From Natronohydrobacter sp. (GTDB lineage: Bacteria; Pseudomonadota; Alphaproteobacteria; Rhodobacterales; Rhodobacteraceae), in assembly GCA_030603695.1 (NCBI GenBank), contig JAUVXF010000011.1:25701-89700 (forward strand): a DNA stretch of 64,000 nt, given 5' to 3'. Position 1 is the stretch's first letter. Each line of letters begins with the position of its first letter. Both the position numbers and the translations under genes were made by a program. This document shows, in pieces, positions 17,314-25,546 of this stretch. The notes under the pieces are model-generated. The model ran no database searches. It saw only the letters and a program-made list of their open reading frames with translations, and was not told the DNA's origin.

Positions 17314-18399
17314 ATGAGTGATATGTTGACCGAGAGATATGACGCTTTGGTTGAGGCGGGCACGATCCGCCCGGATGCAGCGCAGCGCGCGGCATTGGCC
17401 TTGTTTGCGCCGATCTATGCCTATCTGGCCAAACCCGCCCCAAAGGCGGGCGGGCTGCGGGGGCTTTTGGCGCGGCGCAAGCCCGATCCTGCGCCGGGGC
17501 TGTATCTATGGGGGGGCGTGGGGCGGGGCAAATCCATGCTGATGGATCTGTTTGTCGCCACGTTGGATGATATCCCCAAGCGGCGGGTGCATTTTCACGC
17601 CTTCATGCAGGAAATACATTCAGGCATGCACGCGGCGCGCAAGCGCGGTGTCGAAGATGCGCTGGCCCCTGTGGCCGATGCGGTGGCGCAAGAGGTGCGG
17701 CTTCTGGCCTTTGACGAGATGCAGATCACCGATATCACCGATGCGATGATCGTGGGGCGGTTGTTCGAGCGGCTGATGGCGGCAGGCGTGGTGATTGTGA
17801 CCACATCCAACCGGGTGCCGGATGATCTGTATAAAAACGGGCTGAACCGGGCGCTGTTTGTGCCCTTCATCGAGATGATCAAAACCCGCATGACCGTGCA
17901 TGCCCTGCAATCCGAGACGGATTACCGCCAGCACCGCCTTGCGGGTGCGCAGGTCTGGTTTGCGCCCGCAGACAGTGCCGCGCGCGCAGAAATGGCGCGG
18001 TTCTGGGAGGAATTGACCGGGCATGATCCGGGCAAGCCATTGGTGCTGAAAGTGAAGGGGCGCGATGTGGTGATCCCGCGCGCCCATAATGGCGTGGGCT
18101 GGGCAAGGTTTTGGGATCTATGCGGCCAGCCCTTGGGGCCTGCCGATTATCTGGCACTGGCAGAGGCGCTGCGCGTGTTGATGATCGAGGATATCCCCTA
18201 TCTGACAGTATCGAATTACAACGAGGCCAAGCGCTTTGTGACCCTGATCGACACGCTTTATGAAGCGCGTGTGCGGTTGATCGCCTCTGCCGCGTCAGAG
18301 CCTGAGCAGCTTTATACGGAAGGGGCCGGGTCTTTCGAGTTTGAGCGCACGGCATCGCGCTTGCGCGAGATGCAAGGGGCAGAGTGGGGCGCGGAATGA
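17314..18399 (+). CDS. zapE: Cell division ATPase ZapE (AFG1-like)
   Basis: 361 residues from the ATG at 17314; the frame extends upstream to 17164 but that part runs into the divergent gene and is not conserved-looking. AFG1/ZapE-family AAA ATPases contact FtsZ in bacteria and membrane proteins in mitochondria. The Walker A LWGGVGRGKSML (65-76), HFHAFMQEIH (94-102), Walker B LLAFDEMQITD (130-140), TTSNRVPDDLYKNGL (163-177) and the C-terminal DIPYLTVSNYNEAKRFVTLIDTLYE segment are all typical. A hairpin with complementary G/C tracts follows the stop codon. Confidence 0.94.
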   Translation: MSDMLTERYDALVEAGTIRPDAAQRAALALFAPIYAYLAKPAPKAGGLRGLLARRKPDPAPGLYLWGGVGRGKSMLMDLFVATLDDIPKRRVHFHAFMQEIHSGMHAARKRGVEDALAPVADAVAQEVRLLAFDEMQITDITDAMIVGRLFERLMAAGVVIVTTSNRVPDDLYKNGLNRALFVPFIEMIKTRMTVHALQSETDYRQHRLAGAQVWFAPADSAARAEMARFWEELTGHDPGKPLVLKVKGRDVVIPRAHNGVGWARFWDLCGQPLGPADYLALAEALRVLMIEDIPYLTVSNYNEAKRFVTLIDTLYEARVRLIASAASEPEQLYTEGAGSFEFERTASRLREMQGAEWGAE

Positions 18400-18406
18400 G
18401 GGGGGG

Positions 18407-18443
18407 ACGATCCTGCCCCCCCATTGAGGGGGGTCAGGATCGT
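18407..18443. terminator. Hairpin between convergent zapE and queG (possible bidirectional terminator)
   Basis: Bases 18407-18422 pair with 18428-18443 in a 16-bp stem with one mismatch (ACGATCCTG plus a C tract against a G tract plus CAGGATCGT) and a short loop. There is no T tract, so it is not a classical intrinsic terminator. It overlaps the last codons of queG. Its position between two convergent genes supports a role in 3'-end formation. Confidence 0.5.
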
Positions 18444-19510
18444 GGGCGCCTATCCGCGCCCGGCCCGGCCCCCGGCGTGGCGCGCAAGCGCGACACGGCC
18501 CATTGCGCGGCCTCTGCCACGGTATCATCCCCATCCACGCACAGCGCCTGCGCCGCGGGCAAAAGCGCCGCAGCGCCCGAATTGCCAATCGCGTAAAGCA
18601 CGTTGCGCACAAAGCGGTTGCGCCCGATCCGTTTGATCGGGGAGCCGGAAAACCGCGCGCGAAAGCCCGCATCATCCAGCCCCGCCAGCGTGGCCAGATC
18701 AGGTGCCACCATGCCATCGCGCGCCGCATATTTCACCTCTGACGCCGTGCGCGCGAATTTGTTCCATGGGCAGACGGCAAGGCAATCATCGCAACCATAA
18801 ATCCGGTTGCCCATGCGCGCGCGCAGTTCCAGCGGCACAGGGCCGTGATGTTCGATCGTCAGATATGAGATGCAGCGCCGTGCATCCAGTTGATAAGGCG
18901 CGGGAAAGGCATCTGTCGGGCAGATATCCAGACAGGCGCGGCACGAGCCGCAATTCTCGCGCGCGGGGCTGTCTGCGGGCAAATCCAGCGTGGTGAAGAT
19001 CGCACCCAGAAAGAACCAGTTGCCCAGATCTCGCGACAGAAGGTTGGTATGCTTGCCCTGCCAGCCCAGCCCTGCCGCCGCGGCCAAGGGTTTTTCCATC
19101 ACCGGCGCGGTATCGACAAAAACCTTGATCTCTCCGCCCGCCTGCGCAATCAGCCACCGCCCCAGCGCCTTCAGGCGCTTTTTGACCACATCATGATAAT
19201 CGCGCCCCTGCGCATAGGCGGAAATCACCCCGCAATCGCGATGTTCCAGAAGCGCCAGCGGATCATGCCGGGGGGTATAGGGTTCGGCCAGCATGATGAT
19301 GCTGCGCGCCTGCGCCCAGAGTGCGGCGGGATTGCCGCGCCATGCCATGCGCTCTGCCATCCAGCCCATTTGCCCATGGCGCCCTTTGGCCACAAACTCT
19401 GCCAGCCGTTCGGCGGCCTGTGGGATGGCATCGGGCCGTGTCACCGCGCAGGCCTCAAACCCAAGGCGGCGGGCCTCTGCCATCAGATCGGATTTCAACG
19501 CGGCGCTCAT
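18434..19510 (-). CDS. queG: Epoxyqueuosine reductase
   Basis: 358 residues. It reduces epoxyqueuosine to queuosine in tRNA, using cobalamin and two 4Fe-4S clusters. The clusters are ligated by Cys187, 190, 193, 197 ([12 protein letters not shown]) and by Cys213, 240, 243, 247 (CDDCLAVCP). The catalytic aspartate is likely D133 in [13 protein letters not shown], and the cobalamin-binding region includes [26 protein letters not shown]-like C-terminal region follows and ends in an Arg/Pro-rich tail. It lies downstream of no other queuosine gene in this window. Confidence 0.95.
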   Translation of the reverse strand: MSAALKSDLMAEARRLGFEACAVTRPDAIPQAAERLAEFVAKGRHGQMGWMAERMAWRGNPAALWAQARSIIMLAEPYTPRHDPLALLEHRDCGVISAYAQGRDYHDVVKKRLKALGRWLIAQAGGEIKVFVDTAPVMEKPLAAAAGLGWQGKHTNLLSRDLGNWFFLGAIFTTLDLPADSPARENCGSCRACLDICPTDAFPAPYQLDARRCISYLTIEHHGPVPLELRARMGNRIYGCDDCLAVCPWNKFARTASEVKYAARDGMVAPDLATLAGLDDAGFRARFSGSPIKRIGRNRFVRNVLYAIGNSGAAALLPAAQALCVDGDDTVAEAAQWAVSRLRATPGAGPGADRRPRS

Positions 19511-19534
19511 GGCCCAGAGATGGGCCTTTGCGCC

Positions 19535-20200
19535 CTAAAAATCCAGATCGGCATAATGCGGCGGGGGCAAAAACCCCGGAACCTGATCCGCCAGCAGCGT
19601 GCGAAAGGCCGGGCGCGATTTGATCTTGGCATACCATTCATGCACAAGGCTGGAGCGCTGCCAATCCACATCCTTGATGTAATCAAGGCAAGACAGATGC
19701 GCCGCAGCGGTGAAATCGGCCAATGTCATGTCATTGCCCGCCAGCCAACGGCGCTGACCCAACAGCCAATCCATGTAATCCAGATGAAACTTGATCCGCG
19801 CCGAGCCAAGCTTGATGCGCTGCGAATCCGGGTATCCGCGATTCATGATTTTCTTGTTCACCCGCTCGTAAAGCAGGTTGGATGTCACCTCGACATGGAA
19901 TTTATCATCAAACCAAGTGCAGATGCGGCGCATTTCATAACGGTCATCGGCATTGCGCGGCACAAGCGGCGGGTTTGGGATCACCTCGTCCAGATATTCG
20001 CAAATTGCCTGACTTTCTGTCAGCATGCGGCCATCCAGCCGCAAGACCGGCACTTTTCCGGCAGGATTGCGGCGCATGAAGTCCTGAGATGGCTCCCAGT
20101 AGCGTTCTTCCACCAATTCCACCTCTATGCGCTTTTCGGCCAGTGTCAGGCGCACTTTGCGACAGAAGGGCGAGAGGGGAACGTGATAGAGGCGGGCCAT
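19535..20200 (-). CDS. Glutathione S-transferase family protein
   Basis: 221 residues. The N-terminal thioredoxin-like domain begins MARLYHVPLSPFCRKVRLTL, with S10 or C13 in SPFCRK as the candidate glutathione-activating residue, then NPAGKVPVLRLDG and the conserved LTESQAICEYLDE. The C-terminal helical domain contains RRWLAGNDMTLADFTAAAHLSCLDYI, the N-capping box of GSTs. Substrate unknown; members act in detoxification or ring cleavage. It sits 24 bases upstream of queG in the same direction. Confidence 0.92.
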   Translation of the reverse strand: MARLYHVPLSPFCRKVRLTLAEKRIEVELVEERYWEPSQDFMRRNPAGKVPVLRLDGRMLTESQAICEYLDEVIPNPPLVPRNADDRYEMRRICTWFDDKFHVEVTSNLLYERVNKKIMNRGYPDSQRIKLGSARIKFHLDYMDWLLGQRRWLAGNDMTLADFTAAAHLSCLDYIKDVDWQRSSLVHEWYAKIKSRPAFRTLLADQVPGFLPPPHYADLDF

Positions 20201-20266
20201 GCTGGGAAATCTGCTTTCTTGTGCTTTGGGGGTGATACTCTCTCTTGCCGTGCGCGCACGGAAAGT

Positions 20267-21010
20267 TCAACCGCCGATACAGGCCGCGCGCCCATCGCGC
20301 GCGATGGTTGCGGCGCCGTCCATGATCGCGCCGGTGCGATTGCGGATAAATTGGGTGGGGTTGGCAGCATCACGCTGTTTGGGCGCAGGCAGCACAGCGG
20401 CCAGACGCGCGGCTTGCAGTGCTGTCAGATTGGCGGCAGAGGTGCGGAAATAGCGTTGTGCCGCCGCTTCCACACCGAACACGCCGTCATCGAATTCGGC
20501 AATGTTCAGATATATCTCCAAAATACGGTGTTTGGGCCAGAGGGTTTCTATCAGCAGGGTAAAGCCTGATTCCAGCGCCTTGCGCCCCCAGTTGCGGCCA
20601 TGCCAGAGAAACACGTTTTTTGCGGTTTGCTGCGACAGCGTAGAGGCCCCGCGCGTAGAGCCAGAGGCGATCACACGGCGGATTTCGGTCATGTCAAAGC
20701 CCCAATGCAGGCAGAAATTGGCATCCTCCGCTGCAATGACAGAGCGCGCCATCACAGGGGCAATCTGTTCCATAGGCACCCATTGACGCTGAATTTCGCC
20801 CAAGCGGCGGTATTCTTGCAGCATATACAGGCCACCTGGCGGGGCAATGAAGCGATACAGCAGCACCCACAGCACCGATATGAGCAGCACAAGCGCAAGC
20901 CCGCGCCACAGCATGCGCCAGCCCCAGCGCACCCCGTCGGCAAAGCCGCCAAACCCCCGCCGAGGGGCTGCGCTGTCTTTGCGCGGCTTGCGGGATTTTG
21001 CTTTTGCCAT
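20267..21010 (-). CDS. mtgA: Monofunctional peptidoglycan glycosyltransferase
   Basis: 247 residues. It polymerises lipid II into glycan strands at the outer face of the inner membrane. A basic N-terminus precedes a single transmembrane helix (about 36-54). GT51 motifs follow: SVIAAEDANFCLHWGFD with catalytic E95, GASTLSQQTAKN (121-132), RKALESGFTLLIETLWPKHRILEIYLNIAEF (up to 173, cited in parts: EIYLNIAEF at 165-173) and YFRTSAANLTALQAARLAAVLP. There is no transpeptidase domain. Length is normal. Confidence 0.95.
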   Translation of the reverse strand: MAKAKSRKPRKDSAAPRRGFGGFADGVRWGWRMLWRGLALVLLISVLWVLLYRFIAPPGGLYMLQEYRRLGEIQRQWVPMEQIAPVMARSVIAAEDANFCLHWGFDMTEIRRVIASGSTRGASTLSQQTAKNVFLWHGRNWGRKALESGFTLLIETLWPKHRILEIYLNIAEFDDGVFGVEAAAQRYFRTSAANLTALQAARLAAVLPAPKQRDAANPTQFIRNRTGAIMDGAATIARDGRAACIGG

Positions 21011-21086
21011 GCCTGTATCAACTTATCTGCACGAGAGGCGGGTGAAAGCGGCGCGCGCGGTCGCGTGCAACCTTGTGGGGGCGCGT

Positions 21087-21962
21087 TTAGCGTGTTGGAA
21101 CCGGCACATCACCCCGGTAATCGTAAAACCCGCGATTTGTCTTGCGGCCCAGCCAGCCGGCCTCGACATATTTGGTAAGCAGCGGGCAGGGGCGGTATTT
21201 GGTATCGGCCAGCCCGTCATGCAGCACATTCATAATGGCAAGGCAGGTATCCAGCCCGATGAAATCCGCCAGTTCCAGCGGCCCCATCGGGTGATTGGCC
21301 CCCAGTTTCAGCGATTCGTCTATGGATTTGACCGAACCCACCCCTTCATACAGCGTGTACACGGCCTCGTTGATCATGGGCATAAGGATACGGTTGACGA
21401 TGAAGGCAGGGAAATCTTCCGCACTCGCGGCAGTTTTGCCCAGTTTTTCCACCACGCCCAGCAGGGTTTTATAGGTTGGCTCATCCGTGGCGATGCCGCG
21501 GATCAATTCGACCAATTGCATGACAGGCACTGGGTTCATGAAGTGAAACCCCATAAACCGCTCTGGCCTGTCGGTGCGCGAGGCCAGCCGCGTGATGGAG
21601 ATGGACGAGGTGTTGGAGGTGAGGATTGTATGCGGGCCGATATGGGGCAGCAGATCCTCGAAAATCGCCTGTTTGACGGTTTCGCGCTCTGTTGCGGCCT
21701 CTATGATCAGATCAGACGGGCCAAGGTCGGCCAGCCGGGTGGTGGTGCGGATGCGCGCCATGGCGGCGGCTTTATCCTCTGCCGTGGTTTTCCCGCGCGA
21801 GACCTGGCGTTCAATGTTGCGGTCAATCAGCGCGACGGCCTTGGTCAACGCCTCTTCAGAGATGTCATTGAGAAGCACATCATAGCCCGCCAGCGCAAAT
21901 ATATGGGCAATGCCATTGCCCATCTGGCCTGCGCCCACCACACCGACTGTCTTGATGTCCAT
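21087..21962 (-). CDS. 3-hydroxybutyryl-CoA dehydrogenase
   Basis: 291 residues from the ATG at 21962 (MDIKTVGVVGAGQMGNGIAHIFA), the usual start of the small 3-hydroxyacyl-CoA dehydrogenases. It oxidises 3-hydroxybutyryl-CoA with NAD(P), in butyrate or polyhydroxybutyrate metabolism. Visible are the Rossmann motif GAGQMG at 10-15, LTSNTSSISITRLA, the catalytic histidine in MGFHFMNPVP and the helix GVGSVKSIDESLKLGANHPMGPLELADFIGLD (parts). In many relatives etfBA lie directly upstream; here a 397-bp gap and pcs are found instead. Confidence 0.93.
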   Translation of the reverse strand: MDIKTVGVVGAGQMGNGIAHIFALAGYDVLLNDISEEALTKAVALIDRNIERQVSRGKTTAEDKAAAMARIRTTTRLADLGPSDLIIEAATERETVKQAIFEDLLPHIGPHTILTSNTSSISITRLASRTDRPERFMGFHFMNPVPVMQLVELIRGIATDEPTYKTLLGVVEKLGKTAASAEDFPAFIVNRILMPMINEAVYTLYEGVGSVKSIDESLKLGANHPMGPLELADFIGLDTCLAIMNVLHDGLADTKYRPCPLLTKYVEAGWLGRKTNRGFYDYRGDVPVPTR

Positions 21963-22359
21963 TGCCCGGCTCTCCTGTATTGTCTGGCGCTGACCATAAG
22001 TCCGGGCGCGCATATTGTGCAAGTGCGAAAGCCTGCCCGCATTTATCACCTGACACAAGGTTTCGCTATTCGAGAGGCTGTGGGGGTGATTGGCCGTTAT
22101 GGGGGGGATGGGGACATTCACAAAGCCGCGCAGCGTCGGGCCGCGGTTCGGCGATCTGGCCTTGAGGCTATGTTACTTTATGGCGGCAATGTCCGAACGA
22201 AATCGAAGCTAAGCGCAGGTTGCAGCCAAATCGCCGTGCCGGGGGGCGGCCCTTTGAGGCGCGGCGGCCTTCGGCCTTGACTCCGCGCTTGGTGTTCAGC
22301 TCCAACGTCCCCCAACCGCTCGCAGCCGCCCTTCGCGCCGGTGCGGGCCATCGCCCAGC
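21963..22359. other. 397-bp gap between pcs and the hydroxybutyryl-CoA dehydrogenase gene, no gene supported
   Basis: No open frame here has a credible start, ribosome site and family match. The minus-strand frame crossing 22178-22360 encodes a Pro/Arg-rich low-complexity peptide with no resemblance to a protein I know. The stretch from about 22190 to 22330 contains GC-rich local inverted repeats (for example GGCCTTCGGCC) and looks like an intergenic repeat or decayed sequence. The promoter of the dehydrogenase gene should lie in 21963-22100. Confidence 0.5.
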
Positions 22360-23052
22360 CTAGCGCCGCTCTGGTAGGATTTGCTGCAAGATGCCCACAC
22401 TCACCAGATACAGGCTTGTCACGATCAGCGCCCAGGTTACGGCAGCGGGCTGGCTGAAACTTTCCCATGCTGCCCAAGCGGCCAAGCCTGTCCAGACAAA
22501 GGCAATCGGCAGCGACAGGTTACGCCAGCGCATCGTGCGCACAGGGTGGATGAATTTCAGCGGTGTGAACATCGCGGCAGCCAGAAAGGCCACGATCCCC
22601 AGAATAATCCAAAACCCCGGCTGCGTGGCAAAAATCACAACTGCGGCCATGTTCCAGCAGGCAGGAAAGCCCTGAAACGAGTTGTCGGTCGTTTTCATCC
22701 GGGTATCGGCAAAATAGAGAACACTTGTGAATGTGATTACAATAATCGCAATCCAGCCGGTCCAGCCCGGCAAAAGCCCACTTTGAAACAGTGCGAAAGC
22801 GGGGATGAAAACATAGGTCAGGTAATCAATGATCAGATCCAGCAATTCGCCATTTATGGTGGGGGCATTGTGTTTCACATGATACCGCCGCGCCAGGGGG
22901 CCATCGATGCCATCCACGATGAAAGCCACGACCAGCCATAAAAACATCATCGCCCAATCGCCCTGCACCGCTTCCAACAAGGCCAGCATGGCAAAGACAG
23001 CGCCTGTTGCCGTGAAAAGATGCACGCCATAGGCTTTCATCCGATCATCCAT
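22360..23052 (-). CDS. pcs: Phosphatidylcholine synthase
   Basis: 230 residues. It condenses CDP-diacylglycerol with choline in the inner membrane. The CDP-alcohol phosphotransferase signature is in the spacing specific to Pcs: DGPLAR, 12 residues, then G-x3-D-x3-D (from about residue 50). About eight hydrophobic helices are visible, and TTDNSFQGFPACWNM is a conserved Pcs segment. The presence of the gene implies phosphatidylcholine membranes with choline uptake. It follows xerC on the same strand with a 51-base gap. Confidence 0.95.
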   Translation of the reverse strand: MDDRMKAYGVHLFTATGAVFAMLALLEAVQGDWAMMFLWLVVAFIVDGIDGPLARRYHVKHNAPTINGELLDLIIDYLTYVFIPAFALFQSGLLPGWTGWIAIIVITFTSVLYFADTRMKTTDNSFQGFPACWNMAAVVIFATQPGFWIILGIVAFLAAAMFTPLKFIHPVRTMRWRNLSLPIAFVWTGLAAWAAWESFSQPAAVTWALIVTSLYLVSVGILQQILPERR

Positions 23053-23103
23053 GCTGGTCTTTCCTTTCTTGGCGGTTGTCTGGCGGCAATGCCCGCGCCT
23101 GAG

Positions 23104-24042
23104 TCATAAATGCGCGCGGGGATGGGCGGTTTTGTAGATTTCCATCAACTGCCCGGTATCTATTGCGGTGTAAACCTGTGTCGATTGCAAACTGGCATGG
23201 CCCAGCAATTCCTGTATTGCGCGCAAATCACCCCCGGCGGCAAGCAGATGCGTGGCGAAGGAATGGCGCAGCGCATGAGGGGTGGCGGTGGCGGGCAAGC
23301 CCAGTTGCAGGCGTGTGCTTTCCATCACTTTGGCCATATGGCGCCGGTTCAGCGGGCCGCCGCGGCTGGCGCGAAACAATGCGCTGTCGGGGGTTATTAC
23401 ATGGGGGCAGGCGCGCAGATAGGCGCTTATCGCTATGCGCGCCACCGGCAAAAGGGGCACATCCCGTTCGCGCCCGCCCTTGCCGTGAATGCGCAGGCTG
23501 TCGCCCAAAGGCAGCGCGCTTGCGGTTAGCGCCAGTGCCTCGGATATGCGCAGCCCGCAGCCGTAAAGCAGGGTAACAACCGCCGCATCGCGCAGCCCTT
23601 CCCAATCGCTGCGCGTTTGCAGTGGCACCAGCGCGATCACATCGCGCGCGGCCTGTTCGTTCAGAGGGCGGGGCAGGGTGCGGGCATATTTGGGCGCGCG
23701 TGTGGCCAGAATGGCGGAAATATCAAAGCCTTCGCGCTCTGCCAGCCAGCGTGCGAAACTTTTGACGGCGGACAGTTTGCGCGCAAGTGTGCGGCTGCCA
23801 ATACCCCCCGCGCGTTCCTGCGCCATCCATGCGCGCATGTCGCTTTGTCCAAGCTGGCCGATCTGGCCAATCCCGCCTGCGCCGCCCAGATGCGCTGCCA
23901 GAAACCCCAGAAATTGTCCAACATCATGGGCATAGGCCGCAACGGTATGCTCTGACGCGCCATCCAGCGCTGTCAGCCCGCCAAGCCAGGTTTGCAGTGC
24001 ATCGCGCTGCGCCGCGCTTGGCAAAGCACGCGGCGCGCTCAT
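23104..24042 (-). CDS. xerC: Tyrosine recombinase XerC
   Basis: 312 residues. With XerD it resolves chromosome dimers at dif. An N-terminal SAM-like DNA-binding domain (about 10-105) precedes the catalytic domain with the full set R165 (CGLRISEAL), K188 (GKGGRERDVP), H256 and R259 (HALRHSFATH), H282 (LGHASLQSTQVY) and the nucleophile Y291. It overlaps the end of the DUF484 gene by 4 bases. The arrangement is the same as in E. coli (yigA-xerC) and other proteobacteria, so XerC is preferred over XerD or a phage integrase. Confidence 0.93.
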   Translation of the reverse strand: MSAPRALPSAAQRDALQTWLGGLTALDGASEHTVAAYAHDVGQFLGFLAAHLGGAGGIGQIGQLGQSDMRAWMAQERAGGIGSRTLARKLSAVKSFARWLAEREGFDISAILATRAPKYARTLPRPLNEQAARDVIALVPLQTRSDWEGLRDAAVVTLLYGCGLRISEALALTASALPLGDSLRIHGKGGRERDVPLLPVARIAISAYLRACPHVITPDSALFRASRGGPLNRRHMAKVMESTRLQLGLPATATPHALRHSFATHLLAAGGDLRAIQELLGHASLQSTQVYTAIDTGQLMEIYKTAHPRAHL

Positions 24043-24755
24043 GCCAGCCAGCGCCGCATTGCCCTTTCAAAAATCCCGGCAAAGAAGGCCAGAAGGTCTG
24101 TGCCTTGGCCGGGCTTGAACATATGCGGATTTTCCGAGGCCATGACCAGCATACCCCCCATGCGCCCTGTGCCCAGATCCAGCCGCATGCAGGCCTCTGA
24201 CCGCAGATCGGAGATGCGCGCGCCATAGAGCACATCTGTCTGAGGAATTGCCTGGCGCAGCACCACTTGCCGCGAGGTCGGGCCGCGCTGGGAACTCATA
24301 TAGGTTTCGGCAAAACCGGGGCGCATGATGCACAGCACATCCGAAATCCGCTCCAGCGCCGGGTCTGGCGCGGCGTCTGGGCTTTCCAGCACCAGTTTCA
24401 CCGCATCGACATTCAGAATCTGCGCCACATCACCGCCCAGATTGCGCAAGAATTCCTCAAATTTCTCTGGGTCAAGCATGCGCAAAATGGCGCGGTGAAT
24501 CTGGTTGGTGCCCGACAGGTTTTCATACGCCGCCGCGATCACGGCGCGGTGGGTTTCTTCCAGCCTGTCAAGGCGCGCTTCAAGCCGCTCCATGGCCAGC
24601 CCGCGCAGATCGATGATATTGTCCCCCATGCCGCGCTCGCTGGCTGCAACCAGCGTGCGCATGAGATCCTTGTCATCAAGGATCAAGGTGGGATCGGCCA
24701 GTATAGTGGCGCGGAATTCTTCGGCCTGATCGGGCCGCAGGGCGGTTCCTGTCAT
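24039..24755 (-). CDS. DUF484 family protein
   Basis: 238 residues from the ATG at 24755 (MTGTALRPDQAEEFRATILADPTLILDD); the longer frame to 24845 overlaps the upstream gene and is unlikely. DUF484 proteins have a coiled-coil N-terminal part (GLAMERLEARLDRLEETHRAVI) and a GAF-like C-terminal domain. Function is unknown, but the gene is almost always next to xerC. Its 3' end overlaps the xerC start by 4 bases, so the two are co-translated. A -10-like TATAGT on the minus strand lies near 24805. Confidence 0.85.
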   Translation of the reverse strand: MTGTALRPDQAEEFRATILADPTLILDDKDLMRTLVAASERGMGDNIIDLRGLAMERLEARLDRLEETHRAVIAAAYENLSGTNQIHRAILRMLDPEKFEEFLRNLGGDVAQILNVDAVKLVLESPDAAPDPALERISDVLCIMRPGFAETYMSSQRGPTSRQVVLRQAIPQTDVLYGARISDLRSEACMRLDLGTGRMGGMLVMASENPHMFKPGQGTDLLAFFAGIFERAMRRWLA

Positions 24756-24814
24756 GGGTATGCCTGTCCGTTGACTGCTCTGTTTTGATGTTCTTTGGCG
24801 GACTATAGCAAAGG

Positions 24815-25468
24815 TTACAGGATTTTTTGACCTGTTTTTTCCCAATCCTTCATGAATTGTGCCAGACCGGCATCTGTCAGCGGGTGGAAGGCCAGCTTGC
24901 GGATCACTTCGGGCGGGGCTGTCATGACATCCGCGCCAATGCGCGCAACATCCAGCACATGATTGACAGACCGGATAGAGGCCGCAAGGATCTGCGTCTC
25001 ATAGCCGTAATTGTCATAGACAACGCGAATATCTTCAATCAGCTCCATTCCGTCCAGCCCGATATCATCCAGACGCCCGACGAAGGGCGAAATGAAGGTC
25101 GCGCCCGCTTTGGCCGCCAGAAGCGCCTGATTGGCGCTGAAACACAGGGTGACATTTACCATCTTGCCTTCGCCCGTCAGCACTTTGCAGGCTTTCAGCC
25201 CGTCCCATGTCAGGGGCAGTTTGACAGTGATATTGGGCGCGATTTCGGCCAGCTTGCGGCCTTCGGCGATCATGGCCTCGGCCTCTAGCGCGACCACTTC
25301 GGCAGAAACCGGGCCATTCACGATTTCGCAAATCTCGCGCGTGACTTCGATAATGTCGCGCCCGGATTTCAAGATGATCGAGGGATTGGTCGTTACCCCG
25401 TCCACCATGCCCAGATCATTGAGTTCCCGGATTGCGGCGACATCGGCGCTATCGACAAAGAATTTCAT
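24815..25468 (-). CDS. Fructose-6-phosphate aldolase / transaldolase-like protein
   Basis: 217 residues, the length of the short TalC/FSA subfamily rather than classical transaldolase. [20 protein letters not shown] and [13 protein letters not shown] (24-36) begin the barrel, the Schiff-base lysine is K83 in [15 protein letters not shown], and [16 protein letters not shown] follows. It cleaves or forms C-C bonds in sugar phosphates; whether it is a transaldolase in the pentose phosphate pathway or an aldolase is not separable by eye. It is divergent from priA. Confidence 0.9.
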   Translation of the reverse strand: MKFFVDSADVAAIRELNDLGMVDGVTTNPSIILKSGRDIIEVTREICEIVNGPVSAEVVALEAEAMIAEGRKLAEIAPNITVKLPLTWDGLKACKVLTGEGKMVNVTLCFSANQALLAAKAGATFISPFVGRLDDIGLDGMELIEDIRVVYDNYGYETQILAASIRSVNHVLDVARIGADVMTAPPEVIRKLAFHPLTDAGLAQFMKDWEKTGQKIL

Positions 25469-25546
25469 TTCTTACCCCTTCGGCTTGCAGCTTGTTTACG
25501 CCCGCGTCATACCTGAAGCGTCGCTGCACAGGAACCCCCCTTTGCC

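Noticed and set aside
18890..20569. 559-codon plus-strand frame antisense to queG, the GST gene and mtgA
   Set aside because: It spans three recognised genes on the other strand; long antisense frames are common in GC-rich DNA, and the protein has no domain, being rich in Arg/His/Gln.
22178..22477. 99-codon minus-strand frame in front of the dehydrogenase gene
   Set aside because: It overlaps the end of pcs in another frame, is Pro/Arg-rich, and has no ribosome site or match.
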